Of a stretch of 64,000 nucleotides of DNA, positions 23,501 to 38,500 are shown piece by piece. The stretch comes from Durusdinium trenchii (taxonomy: Eukaryota > Sar > Dinophyceae > Suessiales > Symbiodiniaceae). The notes beneath the pieces are model-generated. The model saw nothing but the letters and a program-made list of their open reading frames with translations. It searched no databases and had not been told where the DNA came from. The stretch covers positions 1,755,749-1,819,748 of the forward strand of contig CAXAMN010027472.1 of assembly GCA_963970005.1 (NCBI GenBank), in the 5' to 3' direction. Each line of letters begins with the position of its first letter. Position 1 is the first letter of the stretch. Position numbers and translations under genes: made by a program.

Positions 23501-26500
23501 GATGAAGCGTATCAAATAGCGCCTTATCCACTTTTAGTTTGGTTCTTCTTATTTATGAAATAGTGCCTTTGTGTTTTTGGATGGTCCGCCGGGTATGGCC
23601 CTTTTCCAACATCAGGTGATGGTGCTGATCTGGGGAGTCTGATTTCAGAACGTCTCAGTCTGCCAAGTCCAGTTCTGGATCACCGATTGTTGGGACCCCT
23701 TCCTACCCATGAAAAAAATATGTAAAAGTCGATAGCCCAGGCCCAGGGGTCACAAAGGAGTGGTCTTGAGTCCAGTGAGTGGAGTAGCTGGACACCCCGA
23801 TCCTCCAATAGGTACCCCGTCTTGTGACTCCTGAGCCTTTAGCCTTTTTGGGGGGGATTGGGAATGCTGATCATGATCCTCTGTCCACACACCACCCAAG
23901 CTGGATAGCTACGTACGCACAGCTACCAGGCATGGGGGGGTACGCACAGCTAGAGCCACCGACTCTCAAGGGTTACAACTGAGAAAACACGCAGGGGACA
24001 CTCCACTAAAACCAACAGGTGCAAAAAGCTTTATAATTATTTTCCACTGAGGCAATAGAAAAGCCGAGACTGGCAACAGCGAAATGTTGAGGAGAGAGGT
24101 AGGTAGAGTTAAATGAAAATATGACACTGCAAACAAGAGGAACGAGAGCTCTTAGGCATGGCCTCCACCCTAATAGCATATGACAGTGAAAGAGCTGAAC
24201 AAGAGGAACAAGAGTTTAATGGTCAACAAACAAGCGAAAAAGTGCTGCTGCTTGAGCGGGGGTGGCAAATGTATTCTGCTCAGATTCTGTTGGAATAGAC
24301 CCTCAGGAAAAGGTTTCTGTTGCAATAGTTCAATAGACGTTCAAAAAAAGATGCAAGTGGAGATAAAAAGGTCTAAAGGCTATGTCGCCCCAAAAGGTGC
24401 CAAACAAAAAAGGATGTGAAACAATGTGATAACATGATGCAGAACCACAATTAAACAAACAATACGTCCACCACGGGATTGGGCTAATGTTTATCTCAAG
24501 CATTGTTTTGTTGTGTAATTATGTTTTTGGTATCCTTTCCCAATCTCTTTGGGCCTGGTAGCCTCATGGAAGCCTCAGGACCTTGGCGTGTTTGCTGCAA
24601 TGCTCTGAAAAGTTGTTGATACAATTGAGTCAATGGAGGTGTTTGAAGATTTTGAAGCAACATTGTTGAAACAACACAAGGTTTAAGTTTTTTGCTCAAT
24701 GTTTTGAAGACTGTTTGTATCTCCCGTTCTAGCGCGCGCACACATTCTGAAAAAGATCCCCGTCTCCATGGGCAGGTGGGAAGAACCCCTCAGCCACATC
24801 TCTGGCCCGCCCAAAAGACCGCGAGCCTCTATTCTTCAGCCCGTTCCTGGCAACGGAACAAAGGGGAGGTAAAGGAGGCACGGACGATCTCGATCGAAGT
24901 CCTCGATCGATCTCCTCTGGCCAGGTCGAGACCCTGGGATATCAGCACTTGGATTACGACGTGACCACCGCCCGTGTGGAGCTCGTTGGACGGCCCAGAG
25001 AGGAAGATTTCGGTGGGGGCCCGGCCTGTGGCGCCTGGAGGCTTTGCCGGCACACCCGACAGGACGATATCTTAAATCAAATAGATTGATAATTCCGAGC
25101 ATTTGATTTACTACACATCCACAGACCATCAAATTGACCCTTAGGTCTTTTGGTCCTTCGGTCGACCTAGCTCTAGCTGGTTGTGATAGGTCGTCGACAT
25201 AGCTAGTAGCTCGGTCTTGTTGTTGTTTGATTGGTCGATTTTTATTGTACCCTACCTACAAGTCCAGTCTAACCCGGTAAAACCCGGTTCTTTACCTCAT
25301 TGAGTAGTGTTTTTGTATGACCGACTCCAGTAAAATGAGGTCAAACTGACCTGATTGGCGTGTGTGGCATTGACACAATCTGCAGTATGGTTCAGATTTT
25401 GTTGGAAGGCTAACTAGGAGCATGTGGAAGAAGAAAGTCAATCGTTTTGCTTCTGAGGAAGCTGAAGGGGATCAGAGGTTGTACTGTATCAGGGAGTGTT
25501 TGAGTTCGGCTGGCCTTCAACCATCACTCATGGGCACTCAGTGCAGACTGATGCACTCTGATGCAGCCTTATTCGGTAACAAGCCCGCTTTTCCATGCTT
25601 TTCAAAGCATGTACCAGCCAATACCAGCCAAAAAAAGGAAAAAAGGATGGTCCCGACCAAAACAGATCCGGTTCCCAGTCCAGGCGATGTCTTTTTCTTC
25701 GAACCTTCCTTACAGGGCTCCTGTCCCACCTCCGAAGTCGGCTCGGTGGGTTTTGGGGATGGGTGGATTTGGGGGGGGGTCAGTCCCCAGCGGTCACCTG
25801 AGGAGGAGATGGCAATGGGCCGTTCGGAACCCTGTCACCGGGAACTCTGCCGTGAACTCCCCAGAGGTCGGTCGACATCCGCGGCATCCGCCGACCCTCC
25901 AGAAATCCATCAAGGATGCGACACGGAGTCTAACTCCACCTTAACCTCCTTGTTTTGGGATGATTTAGTTCCTTTTCAACGGGGTAAATTTCCAGGAAGG
26001 GGAGATAGATGTCAGATGTTCATGAATTCGTGTGTTACATTATGTCTTTGGTCTCCGGTTCCTTAAGCAACTCCAAAGTTCTTTCGATGGAACTGGCGGC
26101 CCCACTCTGTCCACCTCCCGCTTGACTGCTCCCAGGTCCGGGATGGGATCCTGCAGGTCATGGAGCAGGCGCCGATGGGACGGCGGGACACCCGGGCCGG
26201 GACCCTGCGGGCACGGCCGGGCACCCTGCGGGCACGCGTATTGCTCAGAAAGGGTCGCGGTGGTGAAATGAGCTCAGGAGACTGGGTTTGGGGCCGAAGC
26301 CATTTGTAGCAGTTGGTTCGGGTCCAGCCATCAGCCTCTGGAGCCAAAAAGAGATGATTCGATATGATTCGGACCACCAGCCAGCTCTCAAGAGAGTTGT
26401 TGTTTTCAGATGTCTTTTTGATCGCTTTGGGAATCTTAACATGAAGCTGCAGGTCTATCATTGAATCAATGGCACTCCCTATAGCTCAGAAGGTCTGTAT

Positions 26501-29500
26501 CCCTAGGGAATCACGGCTTCAAGGCTGAGCCGAAGCCACCGTCAGGCCGTGTTTAGGGATGTGCCCCAGATGCCGCAACAATGGGCGTGTCACACCTCGT
26601 TTGTCCTGTTTGGATGTCTCGTTTGCAGTGGGCTGGGTACCAGGACACCCTGACACCCAAACAGGATGGTCCTGGCAACTATTCCAGTCCCATGGATTGT
26701 GACACCTCAGCGTCTGAGACTCTCCAACACCCCACAGTGGCCGACAAAACCCAAAGCGTGCCGCCAGCGTCTGAGCGAAATCGAAGACTTGGAAGTGGAA
26801 GACTCCCCACTATAAGTCCAAGGGAGCTATTGTCTTCCAAACATCCTGAATCATATCTGATGTGATTCAGCACCCAGACACTCCATGTATGGTATATATG
26901 TCTATACCCCTGGAACGAACCACCCCTGGCCGTTTCTTGACAGTCCGGACTGGCAGTCCCAGACGGGTCGTGTTTGGGGTATGTTTGGAAGACAATAGCT
27001 CCAGATCTGAGACTCCGTTGCTGGTTCTGATCTGAGACTCCGGTGGTGGTTCATCTGGACCGGTCTCTCTCGCCGGTCGAGGTCGGGAAGGTCGTGCGTG
27101 GGGTGAGTTCCTCTCTGATGTACAGAGAGACTGACCTAGCTAGACTCAATTCATACAACAAACACCTGGTTCTTCAAAGTGACCGAACTTGATATCCCTG
27201 TTTGAGGTCACTTTGGCCTGTAAAGGGTCACTTAGGCACTCCAAAGAGGTCACTTTGAAGAAGCTGGCAAACATTGGTTTGACCTTCAGATATGATGTGG
27301 TTTGACCATCCAATGTTGTTCCGGTGAGAGATTCCCGCAGAGCCAGCTTGTGTATTGTGTAAGCAAAGGCGCAATCATGGCGAAAGCACAGTACTGCAGC
27401 CCGCGCGACAAAAGCTGCAAGCTCCGCAGCATGGCCACGTGGCGAGCCCTGGAAATGGTGAAGAGTACTCCATGGCAATCGGTTCGCTCCTGTGGCAATC
27501 TGTTGCTCCTGTCCTCCTCATGTTCTTCTGTTGCCTTCTTGTTGTCCTTCTTCAGCTGTTCATTGGCCGCGACAGGCACTTCTCCCATCTCCCGTGTACT
27601 CATCCTGCCGTCGTCTGATCTTCTCTTCCTCGTTCTCCTCTTGGAGTGCTCCCCTCACGTTGTCCTGTTGTCCTTTTAGCGTTGTCCGGTCAATATCAAA
27701 AATCTCAGTGCCCATCAAGAACCCAAAGGACCCTCAAACCTGCATCATGCCAGTCCATGAGATTCTTGACCCTCATGAGCTTCTACACCACCTATTTACC
27801 AAAACTGGTATTGATATTCCTGCCCAAGATTTGCAAGGATGCTGGAACCACGTGCGAAATGTATCACCTGAAGCCTGCTACATTGCCAATGGAGCCTCCA
27901 CCCGGCACATACCCATTGCGCTGTACGGCGGCTCTGCCAAACTCAGTAACACCGCGGGCAAGCTATTTGCAATATACTCGACGCTCCCTCTATGGAGGCC
28001 GCGATCCGCACGGTACGCACGTTGGTACCTGTATGCGGTTGAAGAGGGTAAATTCCACAAGCACTTGGACCATGCACAGGGTGTTCCGAAGGCTTACTTG
28101 GAGCCTTGGCCTCGCCTTTTCTGGCTATGGTGGCCGGTCATTTGCAATAACGGAACTGAAAGGCGACTGGCTTTTTCACAACGTCTTTTTTCTGATTTTA
28201 CAGTTCATGGAAGAGACTGGACAGTGTTTGCTTTCGATGCTCCACGAGTTGCCGCCCTCACAAGCTCTTCTGGGCTTGAATTGGAATAATATTTTCCACA
28301 TGAAATGACAATGAGTGGAGTGCAGCTCACAGTCGCTGTCATTTAAGTGATGAGGTAAGAGCACAGTTGAAAGAGCTGCCAAAAGGAAAAGGAAAGGCAA
28401 GTCGCTGTCATTTCCGTTTGAAGAGTACTTCCGACCTGAACGCATCATCTCCCGAGCCGCTTCCCTCGCATCACTTCCCGAGCGTCCTGTCCTGTCCGCA
28501 TCGTTGGCAAGGAGTAGTGGCGCAAGAAGAACGCCGGCAGGGGCAAGGAGGCATACTTCTGGGCCAAGGCTGAGTGCGGTCTTACCCTCCCCTCGGAGGT
28601 GGTGACCAAGAAGGGAGCCACCAAGGGAGGCTATATGTGCAAGTATTGCCAGGGCTTGTGGAAGGCGGGCAGAGGAGGCTCCAGATTCGTCCAGATCACT
28701 GGCGGACCCAGCAACATCTGCAACAGACGAGAAGATGGAGCGGAGGCTTCAGGGATTGGAGAGGCAAGACCAAGAAGTCCAGAAATCTGGCTTCTGCTCA
28801 GCCATTTGCTTTTCAGCTGCAGGCTCAGCCTTTGGCTGGTCAGGCTTTGCTTCAAGCCTTTCTACTGGAGGCTTTGTTTGATCCTGTGTCTGTTGGGGTG
28901 CAGTTGATTGCCTTTGCGTGCTTTCCTCATATGCATCATGGCTTTCTTGCAAGCCACTGGAACTGGAGGTGGAGCCAGCTGATTGCTTTTGCTTCCTTTC
29001 ATCATATGCCTCCTGCGGTCATGTTGTTGGAATTCTGCCAAACAAGCCTGTCACTGCCACGCGAGATGAGTGCTGTTGGTGTTCCACCTTGTTTGTCAGT
29101 GCTTGCATTTCAAGGAGCCAAAAAGCACAAGCGATTCAAATAGCCTGGGCAGTTTTCCCAAATCAGCCTCTTAGTAGTATATGCGGTATATGTGTTGTTC
29201 AATGATTTTGTGAGTCAAGCTGAGTTTGCTCGGGCTGTTTGTCAGAGACTCCTCAATGACAAGATCCACAGTCCCAGAGTCTCCCATGGTGGGTGTGGCA
29301 GCGATGGACGCAGCACTTTGTGGACCTTGAAGTGTAGATTTCGTGCGAACCTTAAAGTGCAAAGGGAGGCGCAGCAAATGTGCTCTCATATGTGTGCACT
29401 CATGGGCGTGTGCTTTTACATGTCCTTTCATACTTGTGCTCCCTAAACCTCCACCCTTAGATCTCCACCACCACCACCACCATCACCGCGATCACCACCT

Positions 29501-32500
29501 TCGTCTGGAGCCCAACGCGTCTAGATCTCCCGGCCTTTTGCTTAGACCTTTAGACACACTGTTTGGGTTTTTGCCAGGATAACCTTAAAGAATCAACCGT
29601 CAGTCCCAATTCGGCTCTTCCCCTCAAACTCCTGGTTCAACTCCGCTGCCCCTCCGTGTGGAGAACAAGAACACACCGTCAGCACCTGGTTCGAAGGAAA
29701 GCGCCCACCGTCGACAGCGTTCGAGCGTTCGGTCTGACATCGAACGGCAGGAGATGGGAGCGCAATTTACCAGTTTCTACCGTGACTCCTTCTCCGCTCT
29801 CCTGAACTACGTGGGAGGACCGAGCGAGCCCGCGACGACGCGAGACCGGGCCGTAGGACCCGTACCCGGAACCCGCACCGAAGTTCGATGCTTCGGGACC
29901 GGTCGTGACAGGGGGAGACCGGTTGTGACATGTAGAGACGCCGTTTTCGTTCACAACCCAGAAGCAACTCCTGGTCCCTGGGAAGTTGCTTCAGGTTCAC
30001 GAAAAACCCCTGAAAAACACGATGGGACTGGAAGAGTTATAGACCTACATTGGGGTCATTTCATTCGGGTTTCATGTGCAACATTATGTAACTATTCCAG
30101 TCCCATGGATGGTCTGGGGTGGATCACCTGCAGGTTGACCAAACGTCCGTGTGTCCACATGCGTGTCGATGCTCCATGGTGGCGCATTTCCATGGCCTAC
30201 ATGACACGGTGGTCTTGCGTGGCTTTCAGACATAGAAATGCGCCATGGAGGTGTCCCATCGGAGAAACGGCTCAAGGGAGTCAGATTCCCCATTGAAATG
30301 GGTGGATCCTTTTTGACATATGGTGTTTTCGTTCCAGAAACACCTGCAAGACCACCTGCCGGCCCTAGAACTTGGTCGGAAGCGGCGAGTGGACGCAGGA
30401 GCCTTCATGTACATTAAGAGAGAGCTGGCTGGCCACATCAAGATCATCCAAAGGACATGCAGTGAGTGTGCGACATGCGACTAAGGAGGAAACTGGACCC
30501 TATCCCAAACACTCCATGTGTGTGAATTAATTTATAGAAAGTCCCTGAACAACAAGACCATCTTGGAAGCTTAACATATGCCCACATTGACCCCAGAAAG
30601 CACCCGAATCTATGCAAAAACGGGAGACATGGAGTGTTTGGGTATGGGATTGTCCGATCTTGGACCCTTTGATGTTTTACAAAAGTGGCCAGTTCTCCTA
30701 TGGTATAGTGCCTATAGATGCATTGATATAACCTTGAAAAGAGTTTCGGTTGACCTGATTGTTGTAGCTGAAAATCCGTAGTTTAAGCCATGGTTCTTCA
30801 GGTAAAATGAACTCTAAAATCAGGGTGTTGAATCCTATGGGTAGACGGTCGATTTGGCCTTGGGGTTCATCTAGGTGTTCCCCTTCCCCTGTTGAAGAGA
30901 AAGAGTCAGACGACTTCCCCACGATGCCGAAATGGATCCGGAACCGGATCCGGGACTCGATGTGCGGCGGGACTGATGGAAAGCACTCCCAGGCACGACG
31001 AATGGGACTGCTATATGTCTACATTGACCCCCAGAACAACCCCTGGCCTGATCGGCATATATACCATGCAGTCCCATTAGTCGTGTCTGGGACTGATAGT
31101 TTACGGCTCGGCCGGGCCCAGCCTGGGAGGAATTGGGGTGTCCCTGCAGCGGAAGTATCATGAAGCCCCTTCCTACCTGGAAGTCCGTCGATCGGCTTGC
31201 CACCTATGCCATCCCACACACTCCAGGTCCATACTCCATGCTCAGAGGCTGAGGAGGTTCTTCCTCACTTCGCGTGGGGGGGTGTTGGAACGAAACATCT
31301 CGAGGTGACGTGATGTGACGTGGAACGGATCTCGGCGAGTCTTCGACCAGTTTTGTCCGCAGTTGGTAGCAGTTGGTCCAGGTCCGCCTCTGGGTGTAAC
31401 AAATATGGTATATCTAGGGTGTAGCCCATTATCAGTGTGTAGTTGGTAAAGAAATATCACGGTTTTTAAGAAAGGCCTTTACTACCATCATCATCCACTG
31501 TTACTGGTAATGGGATACACCCAAGGTATATCTCAAGGTATATCCCATTGGACTACGAAGCAACGGCTCCAGCAAGGTCCGGTCAACTGCTCCCACCCGC
31601 CCCCCGCCCATGTGGCTATATGGACCGGTCATACCCACGACCGACACCCTCTGAGGTGTCGTTCATAGCGTCAAAGAGGGGTTACTTCGGAGTGTCCCAA
31701 AAACCTCCGGACGAAGGGACCTGGTTTAGTGTCAAAGACTTGGTCCAACAAGACCGAGACACTCTGCGCATCGCACCCAAAGGTTTCAGAAAGGACCCGT
31801 GACCCCTTGTTGGCGCTCCAGGTGAAATGACCCGAAAACACCGACATAAAAGGGTGAAATGGACCGAAGACAAACATGTAGCAGTTGGGTTGGGTCCTTC
31901 CGGTCGCCCCGGAACTGGGCAGTTCCGGTCGCGTCGGAGCTTCGCGCTCGTCGTTCGGGTTGATCTCTCGCTGATCGATCGATCACTCTCCTATGGACGT
32001 TTTCTGAGATTTAAGAGGTTCAATCCCGCAGTGTCATGTGTTAAAAGAATGGATTTCACAACCGAACCCACGCTGTCATCGTTCCCGAACTCTTTTTGAT
32101 GGTCTGCTGGGTGCGAGGGCGGTCGGCGTTGCACCGGAGACGGCGAGGAGTTGGCGTTTGGCTCGGAAGGTGATGGAAGAAGAAGCTGTCCACCAGACTC
32201 TTTGGTGAAAGTCATGGGAGGGTGTTTGGAGGGGAGAAATCATGAAAAGTATCATGAAACATCATTAAAAGCATCACAAGAAGCTGCTAATTGGATAGGA
32301 GGCCATCGCTAGTATAGGAACAAAGAGCTACGATAGCCTTAGCTCACTGGCAGCTACGACAGCCTGCACGACCTTTCAGGACCTTCCGGGACCTTTGTGG
32401 CCTAACTTGGGGTCGGTCGACCCCTTGTGGACCCCTTGTGGGCCGATCTGTTTGTGGGAAGAAGGTGTTGGACCTCCAATCCATTCAGTGTCTTGGAATA

Positions 32501-35500
32501 TATCAGGTACCTGGACCGAAACTCAAGTCCAGTGGGTTTTAGACACCTCCAAATTACCTCAAATCGGAGCTATGTAGATCGGCACCCGGTACCGTGTTCG
32601 GCACCTGGGCCACGGTACCAAAGGGCTCCGAATCACGACTCCAGCGATAGCGTACCGGGCGTACTGGGCGTCCATCCATGGGACCCCGAAAAGGGGCGGT
32701 GCTGGTGGAGTTCGTCACCAATTGGGAAGAGATTCGATTCGAAGACTAACATGGACCCTGAAAACCACTGGAAGGTAGAGGGGAACCATCTATGGTAGAG
32801 GGGTCATTGTCAGGGTCGACCATGTTAGTTTTCAGGAGTGTAGATTCCTAGACCGCCTAGACCAGGATCCGACGATAAACAGGCCTCCGAAATCGTGGCT
32901 GAAATGCAGGCTTAAGCATCGCAGGTGGTTGACCTCTTGGAGGGTCCTGGTACAGACCAGTGCTGGTAGCCATATCTCTCAGTTGTGACACAAGTGTTTT
33001 TTTCCCCAGACGCGAAGTCTGGACCCTCCTAAGTATAGCCATATATGGCATACATGGAGTATTTGGGTATTCCAGTTTACATGGAGTGTTTTGGTCGCAT
33101 GGTGTTCGGCTGAGGCAAGAAGAGCCAGATTCTCCCCTCTCTGTGCCGCAGGCCGCGTTGAGCGGGTCTTGAGCGGTGTCCGTGCCTCTTTGGCACGTGT
33201 TCGGCGAGATCAGTTGCGGTGAGAAACCTCGGGTACCCAACTGGGATAGTCGAACCAGCGTTCTTCAACCTCTGGAACGAAAACGAGCAAGATGAAACCA
33301 AACAGGTCATTCACTCGTTGAGCCGAGCCAAGTTCAGTTGAGCCGAAGACCGTGACGTGAAGACGGTGACGGTTGTTTTTATGGTTCTTCGGAAGCACGG
33401 AACCGTACCCATACCCAGACGGTCCATGGGACTGCTATATATGCCGACATTGACCCCCCAAACCACCCCAATGTAGGCATATATAGCATACATGGAGTGT
33501 CTGGGATACACTCCATGGGACTGGGATAGGACTGCCCCAGACAGACCCCCTGCTGGCACCCACCACCCCTGGCCACCGTTTCGACGGGTCGCGTCGCGTC
33601 GACGGGTCGCGCCAGTCCGAAACCACCGGACCGATCCGTCTTCTGGGGCACCTCTCCGGAGCGGAGCCGTCGAGAAGAAACGACGGCCGCGGCGCCGTCG
33701 GAACGGCCTCGACGCGGAGCGACTCCCTCGTGGTCCACGGGGGGCGACCGCGCGCGCGCGCGGCGCGCGCGAGGCCCGCGGCGCGTGCCTGGGCAGGTGC
33801 CGTCGGCGCCGTCGGAGGCGGCCACAGATGAGAAGGTGAAGGCGAAGGAGGCCAAGGAAGAGACACCTGCCTGCCTAGCTGGGTAGGGGGTGTTGCTGTG
33901 GAAGTGGCCCAGAAATCGTGCTGGTGGGGGAAGTGCTGTTGCTGGTGGGCAAGGGTCGCGTCTGACGGCGTGGGAAGTTGAGGGTTGGCGGGGTTGGCTC
34001 ATTTCGTTTCGCCTGGGACTGTATACCGGACAAGACCTAACTTGATTGGGGTGGTTGGTGGTCCAAAATAGGGGTCACTACAGGTTTGGGGTTCCAAGTG
34101 ATTGTTCCACCATGTTCCACCCATTTGTGTTCAATGGTTCTTTGTAAAACCAATGTTCCACCTCCTACTCCTGATAGGTGATATGTCCTGATTGTGCTTG
34201 CGGTTGGCCGGGTCTTTTTCCGGGGTACCAGCTTCGTCCAAGTCTTCGCCAGCAAGTTGGCAAGTTGGATGTTTTGAAAGATCACTATAATAGATTCCAA
34301 CCACATCCTCAGAAGCTACTAGACGTTTCGTGGCACCCGCTCCCACCACCGAAATGGAGGTCGTTGTGTCGCCACCATCTTGAGTGGAATGCATCTAGAT
34401 CGCACTAAGGACCGAGGAGGAGAAGGGCGCCAAGGATAAAAATAGCTTGCAGGCCAGGCCCAACCGCCCACTTCGATCCTTCCACGCATCGATCGGACTC
34501 TCCGCTTCGGAAGAGCGGAGCGTCGTGGCTTGCCGTCAGTGCGCTTTTCGGTGGCGGAACCGAAAAGCACCGGTCACTGAGTCACGACGAGTCACGAAAC
34601 ACGGCCGGCCAAGGCCTGGCGATCTTGGTTGAGGTGGTCAAATTGGACCGGAACAGGACAGGAGGACAGGATCATACGCTAGGGATCCAGTCGTACCTTC
34701 TCAGAAGGTGATTGAAGACTAAGGCTTGGAGGGCCCAAGTACCTTCTGAGAAGGTATGTGGATCCCTACACCCAAAAGAAGAAGGCCGATGAAAAGCGTG
34801 GTGGCCATGAAGAGGAACCAAAACGGGGCTTGAAGACGGCATGTTGAGGTTGTTTTGGGCTTTTTCGACGCTGTAGAACATAGCACAAAATGATTTGGAT
34901 GTTTGGATGTCTATTTTGTTTGCCAGACTGGGTGCATCCGTTCTGAGGAACATGTTTCTTGCGTATATGATTTTGCTTCCATCAAATCCAAGCTAAGAAA
35001 CCACGCAGTGCCGTGCCTGCGCCCGCCCGCTGCGGTGCCTGCGCCGGTGGCGCCAGGTCCCGACGAGTTTCGAGGGCATGTTCCTTTTCAATGCCGCCGT
35101 CATGGGCCGTTTGGCACGGGGAAGGAGGGTGTCCCGTGGAGGCGTCACCATCCCAGGAACGTGCTGGTTTAAAGCCAATGGGTACTAGAAAGTCTGCCGT
35201 ATACATTTGATTTACTTGTACTAATCTATCTCTAAATGATGTCCTGTTCATAAATTGAATTGTTTGTTTCCATATATCCCAGACACGACAAATAGGGACT
35301 GGCATAGGACTGCCGTGCCAGACAGACCCCTGTAATCAACCACCCCTGGCCTGATCGGCACTCCTATGGCAGTCCCCTGCAGGCCCTGGTCATATCTCCA
35401 TGTATTCCATACCTGCACCCGACTTCACAGGTCACCACCTGCCTCTTTTAAGTCTCCATTTCAGCCACCAGTTCGGAGACCTGTTGGAGGTGCTGGTACA

Positions 35501-38500
35501 TGGAGTGTTTGGGTTAGACTGGTATAGGGCCAGTCACAGGATAGGGCCAGTCGCCGAGTCGCCGCACGCCATTTCCATCCCAACTTTAGGGCGTTCCGCG
35601 GGGTGGGAGGGAAGATCTGCCTGGGCCCGACTGATCGTAGTCCTAAAAATAAATTTATATAGAGTTGTGGTCGTTTTTGGTTTGGGTCATGTCATGTGGC
35701 CTTTTCTAGGGTACTTGTGTGTTTGCCTCATGTTGCAAAAGAAATGTCAGGGGCTGAAGTGAATGATGAACAATGTCAAACATCAGATGCGACAGAAATC
35801 TGGTGGATGGCTAAAAGTCATGCTGCAAGTGTCACCGACTGCTACGAGATTTGGTGATATTGATTGAATCAGAACCCAAGCACTCCATGCATCTATGGCA
35901 CCCAAACGCTCCATGATGGCGCAAATATGGCCTACATTCACCACTACATTCACCATTCAAAGTAGACCATATTCGCATGCAAGGAGCATTCGTAGGGGGT
36001 ATACCTATCCCATACACTCCATGTATGCCGCCCCATTGATCCCGCAGAACACCCCAACCATACATGGAGCGTCTAGGTATGTTGATCCAACTGATCGGAG
36101 GAGGGCGGGCAGTCCCATCAACCACCGTCGCGTCGGTGGCCGACCCGCCCTGCCGGCCTATCCCACCATCAACCACCAGAAAGACCAGTCAAAAGCGCAC
36201 GCACACCGTAAGTCGAGAGTCTTAAGGTGACCTATACCAGACACTCCATGGGACTGGCATATCTGCCTACATTGTCCCCGGGTATACCCAGCTGTGAAAA
36301 GTGGATCACCTCCGAGCTTGAGCCAGTAGCTGGTTCAGTGACGACTCGTCCCAGTGGCTGGTTCGGTCACAAACCAGAGACTTGAAAGAGGTCACGCACT
36401 GTTTCGGTCTCGGTCAAAACCCCTTCTCAAACCCTATAGCCCATACACTCCATGGGACTGCCATATATGCCGCCCCATTGACCCCCCTGGCACCACCCCC
36501 ACTGATCGGCAGTCCCATGGGTCGCGTTTGGGTAGGCAGGGATCCGTTTTCGTACCTTCTCAGGTTCAATACGAACTGTTGGACCTCACAAAGCTGTCGA
36601 ACACATCACCTGAGACGGCACGAGACCGGACGCCCCACACACACGACACGTCTGGGACTGCCAGTGACTGCCGACAGACGCCCAGACGCCCTGTTCAACA
36701 GACGCCATGTCCAGGTCGTGTGGGTATGGGTGAAAGTCCGGCCGCTGGGACCATCGGTGAACCACTGGTGGAGAACGTAGCACAGGACGTAGTCGTGGAG
36801 CGAAGGCTGGGGAGAACGTCGGACGTCGTCGTCGATGAGGTTATGGCGAGTCCTCCTGGATGAAGATCGTCTTGGACCACTTGGACGCCATCGCAGCGAC
36901 TGGGATGTCAGAAACCAGTGGATTCAGTATTGTCATTGCTTGCTAGATTTGCCAACTACTTTTAAGTAGATATATAGTCATACAGTCAGGTCAGCCTGCC
37001 ATAGGCTGCCTATCTAGTTGCTCTACCTGTCAGCATCAGCGGAGACTGGGGAGACGGCATTGTGGAGACTCAATGGGTCTGGTCTGAAGTGTTTTAGGCT
37101 CGCTTCCAGAGAGAGCCTCCGTGGCTCACCCGCCCTGTACACCGGACAGGTCGCAGGGTCGCACATCCAAAACCCTCGTCGGGCCGAGAGCGGTTTCGTC
37201 GACCGTCGTGGTGGTGTTTCCTTTGAACCGATGGGGAAAAACATCCGGGGAGCTGTACTGTGCTGTACTGGTCTTCACCATGTTACTTGAGTCATGCTCT
37301 TAAAGACAATTTGAAGTCACAAAGTAAGAGACAGAGAGAGAGAGAGAGAGATTGTGGAATAGAAGCCTTTAGATGTGTTTTGTTGTGAAAAAGACTGTTG
37401 GCTGTGCAATGCATATGGTTGCATCATTGTAGATAAGTGACCATTTGGAGTTCATGAAGAGCATTGATGTGATGAAAACCTAAATTTTAGCAGCTGAATC
37501 TAACATCAAGAACCCACATGTTAAGTTAAGCAGCTGAATCTAACCACTGTCCACTATGTTTATGACATTGTCAAAAATAGTGGTGCCATACATTCTGATC
37601 TATCTTGTAGTCAGCTATGTCATTTGCCTGTGCAGCAACTCCCAAGAGTGCATCAGTACATCCTGTACAGCCTCAGACACCACCTATGGCATTGCATTCT
37701 GGAGCTAGCATTGCTGCACCAAAGCATGGAGCACCATCATCAGCATCTGTACCAGCATCACCAGTGATCATTCCTGCTGCCCACCATTTGAACCACCTCC
37801 TGGACCATATCCATTTCTCTCCTGAACCTCCAGTGACAGCATTGCCTCCAGCAAAGAAGCCGAAGATTGGTGATGGGTCCAGTGATGATCCTGGACCAAG
37901 CAACTTCCAGAAATTGCTGGAGGCTATTCCACAGCCCCCTCCATTGCTTCAACAGCATTTTCACCTTGGCTCTTGGCAAACCATCTACTTTTGAAGACAC
38001 AGAAGAGGATGCAGGGGTCCTTGAGAGACACCTTGGACCTTTTCACAAGGTGGGTTATTTGAATACCCGGCCAGTGTGGAAAAACATGAGCGACACCTAC
38101 ATCTGGTGGTGCCTCAAACTTAAGTTCTGGATTATATATCTCAGACTATCCTATTCACGAACTTGTCAATCCAGCCTGGGATGCAATCGAAGTGCACGCA
38201 ATGATTGACCCAGAATTTCAGACCATTTGGGAAATTTGGGCTCCATGGAATTCCGAGAAGGCAACCAGCACAGTTGCTGATTACACGATCTATGAATGAA
38301 ACAAGCTGCTCATTGAGCATCAGGCCACTGTGATTCAGAAACTAAGGTTGAAGGAGATCATAGGCCACTTCTCAAAACCAGCTGGAAAAGCCAAATGGTG
38401 GCTGTGCAACGGAAGCTCTTCGGCGCCAAGGATTGAGCGATCCAAGCAAGAAGACCGCCCGCTGAAGCGGTTCGGCTCGCCTAGGCGACGTGCCACGGGA

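Noticed and set aside
25422-26066. + strand ORF of 214 codons
   Set aside because: It contains a PAL-D hairpin and no consistent codon bias; length alone is expected by chance in 64 kb read in six frames.
29658-30296. + strand ORF of 212 codons
   Set aside because: Only 29751-29817 (exon 7) is supported; the rest is intron read-through and a PAL-B hairpin.
33492-33839. GC-rich + strand Arg-rich ORF
   Set aside because: Runs through (CG)n low-complexity sequence and a PAL-A remnant; only the end (exon 9 region) has a plausible reading.
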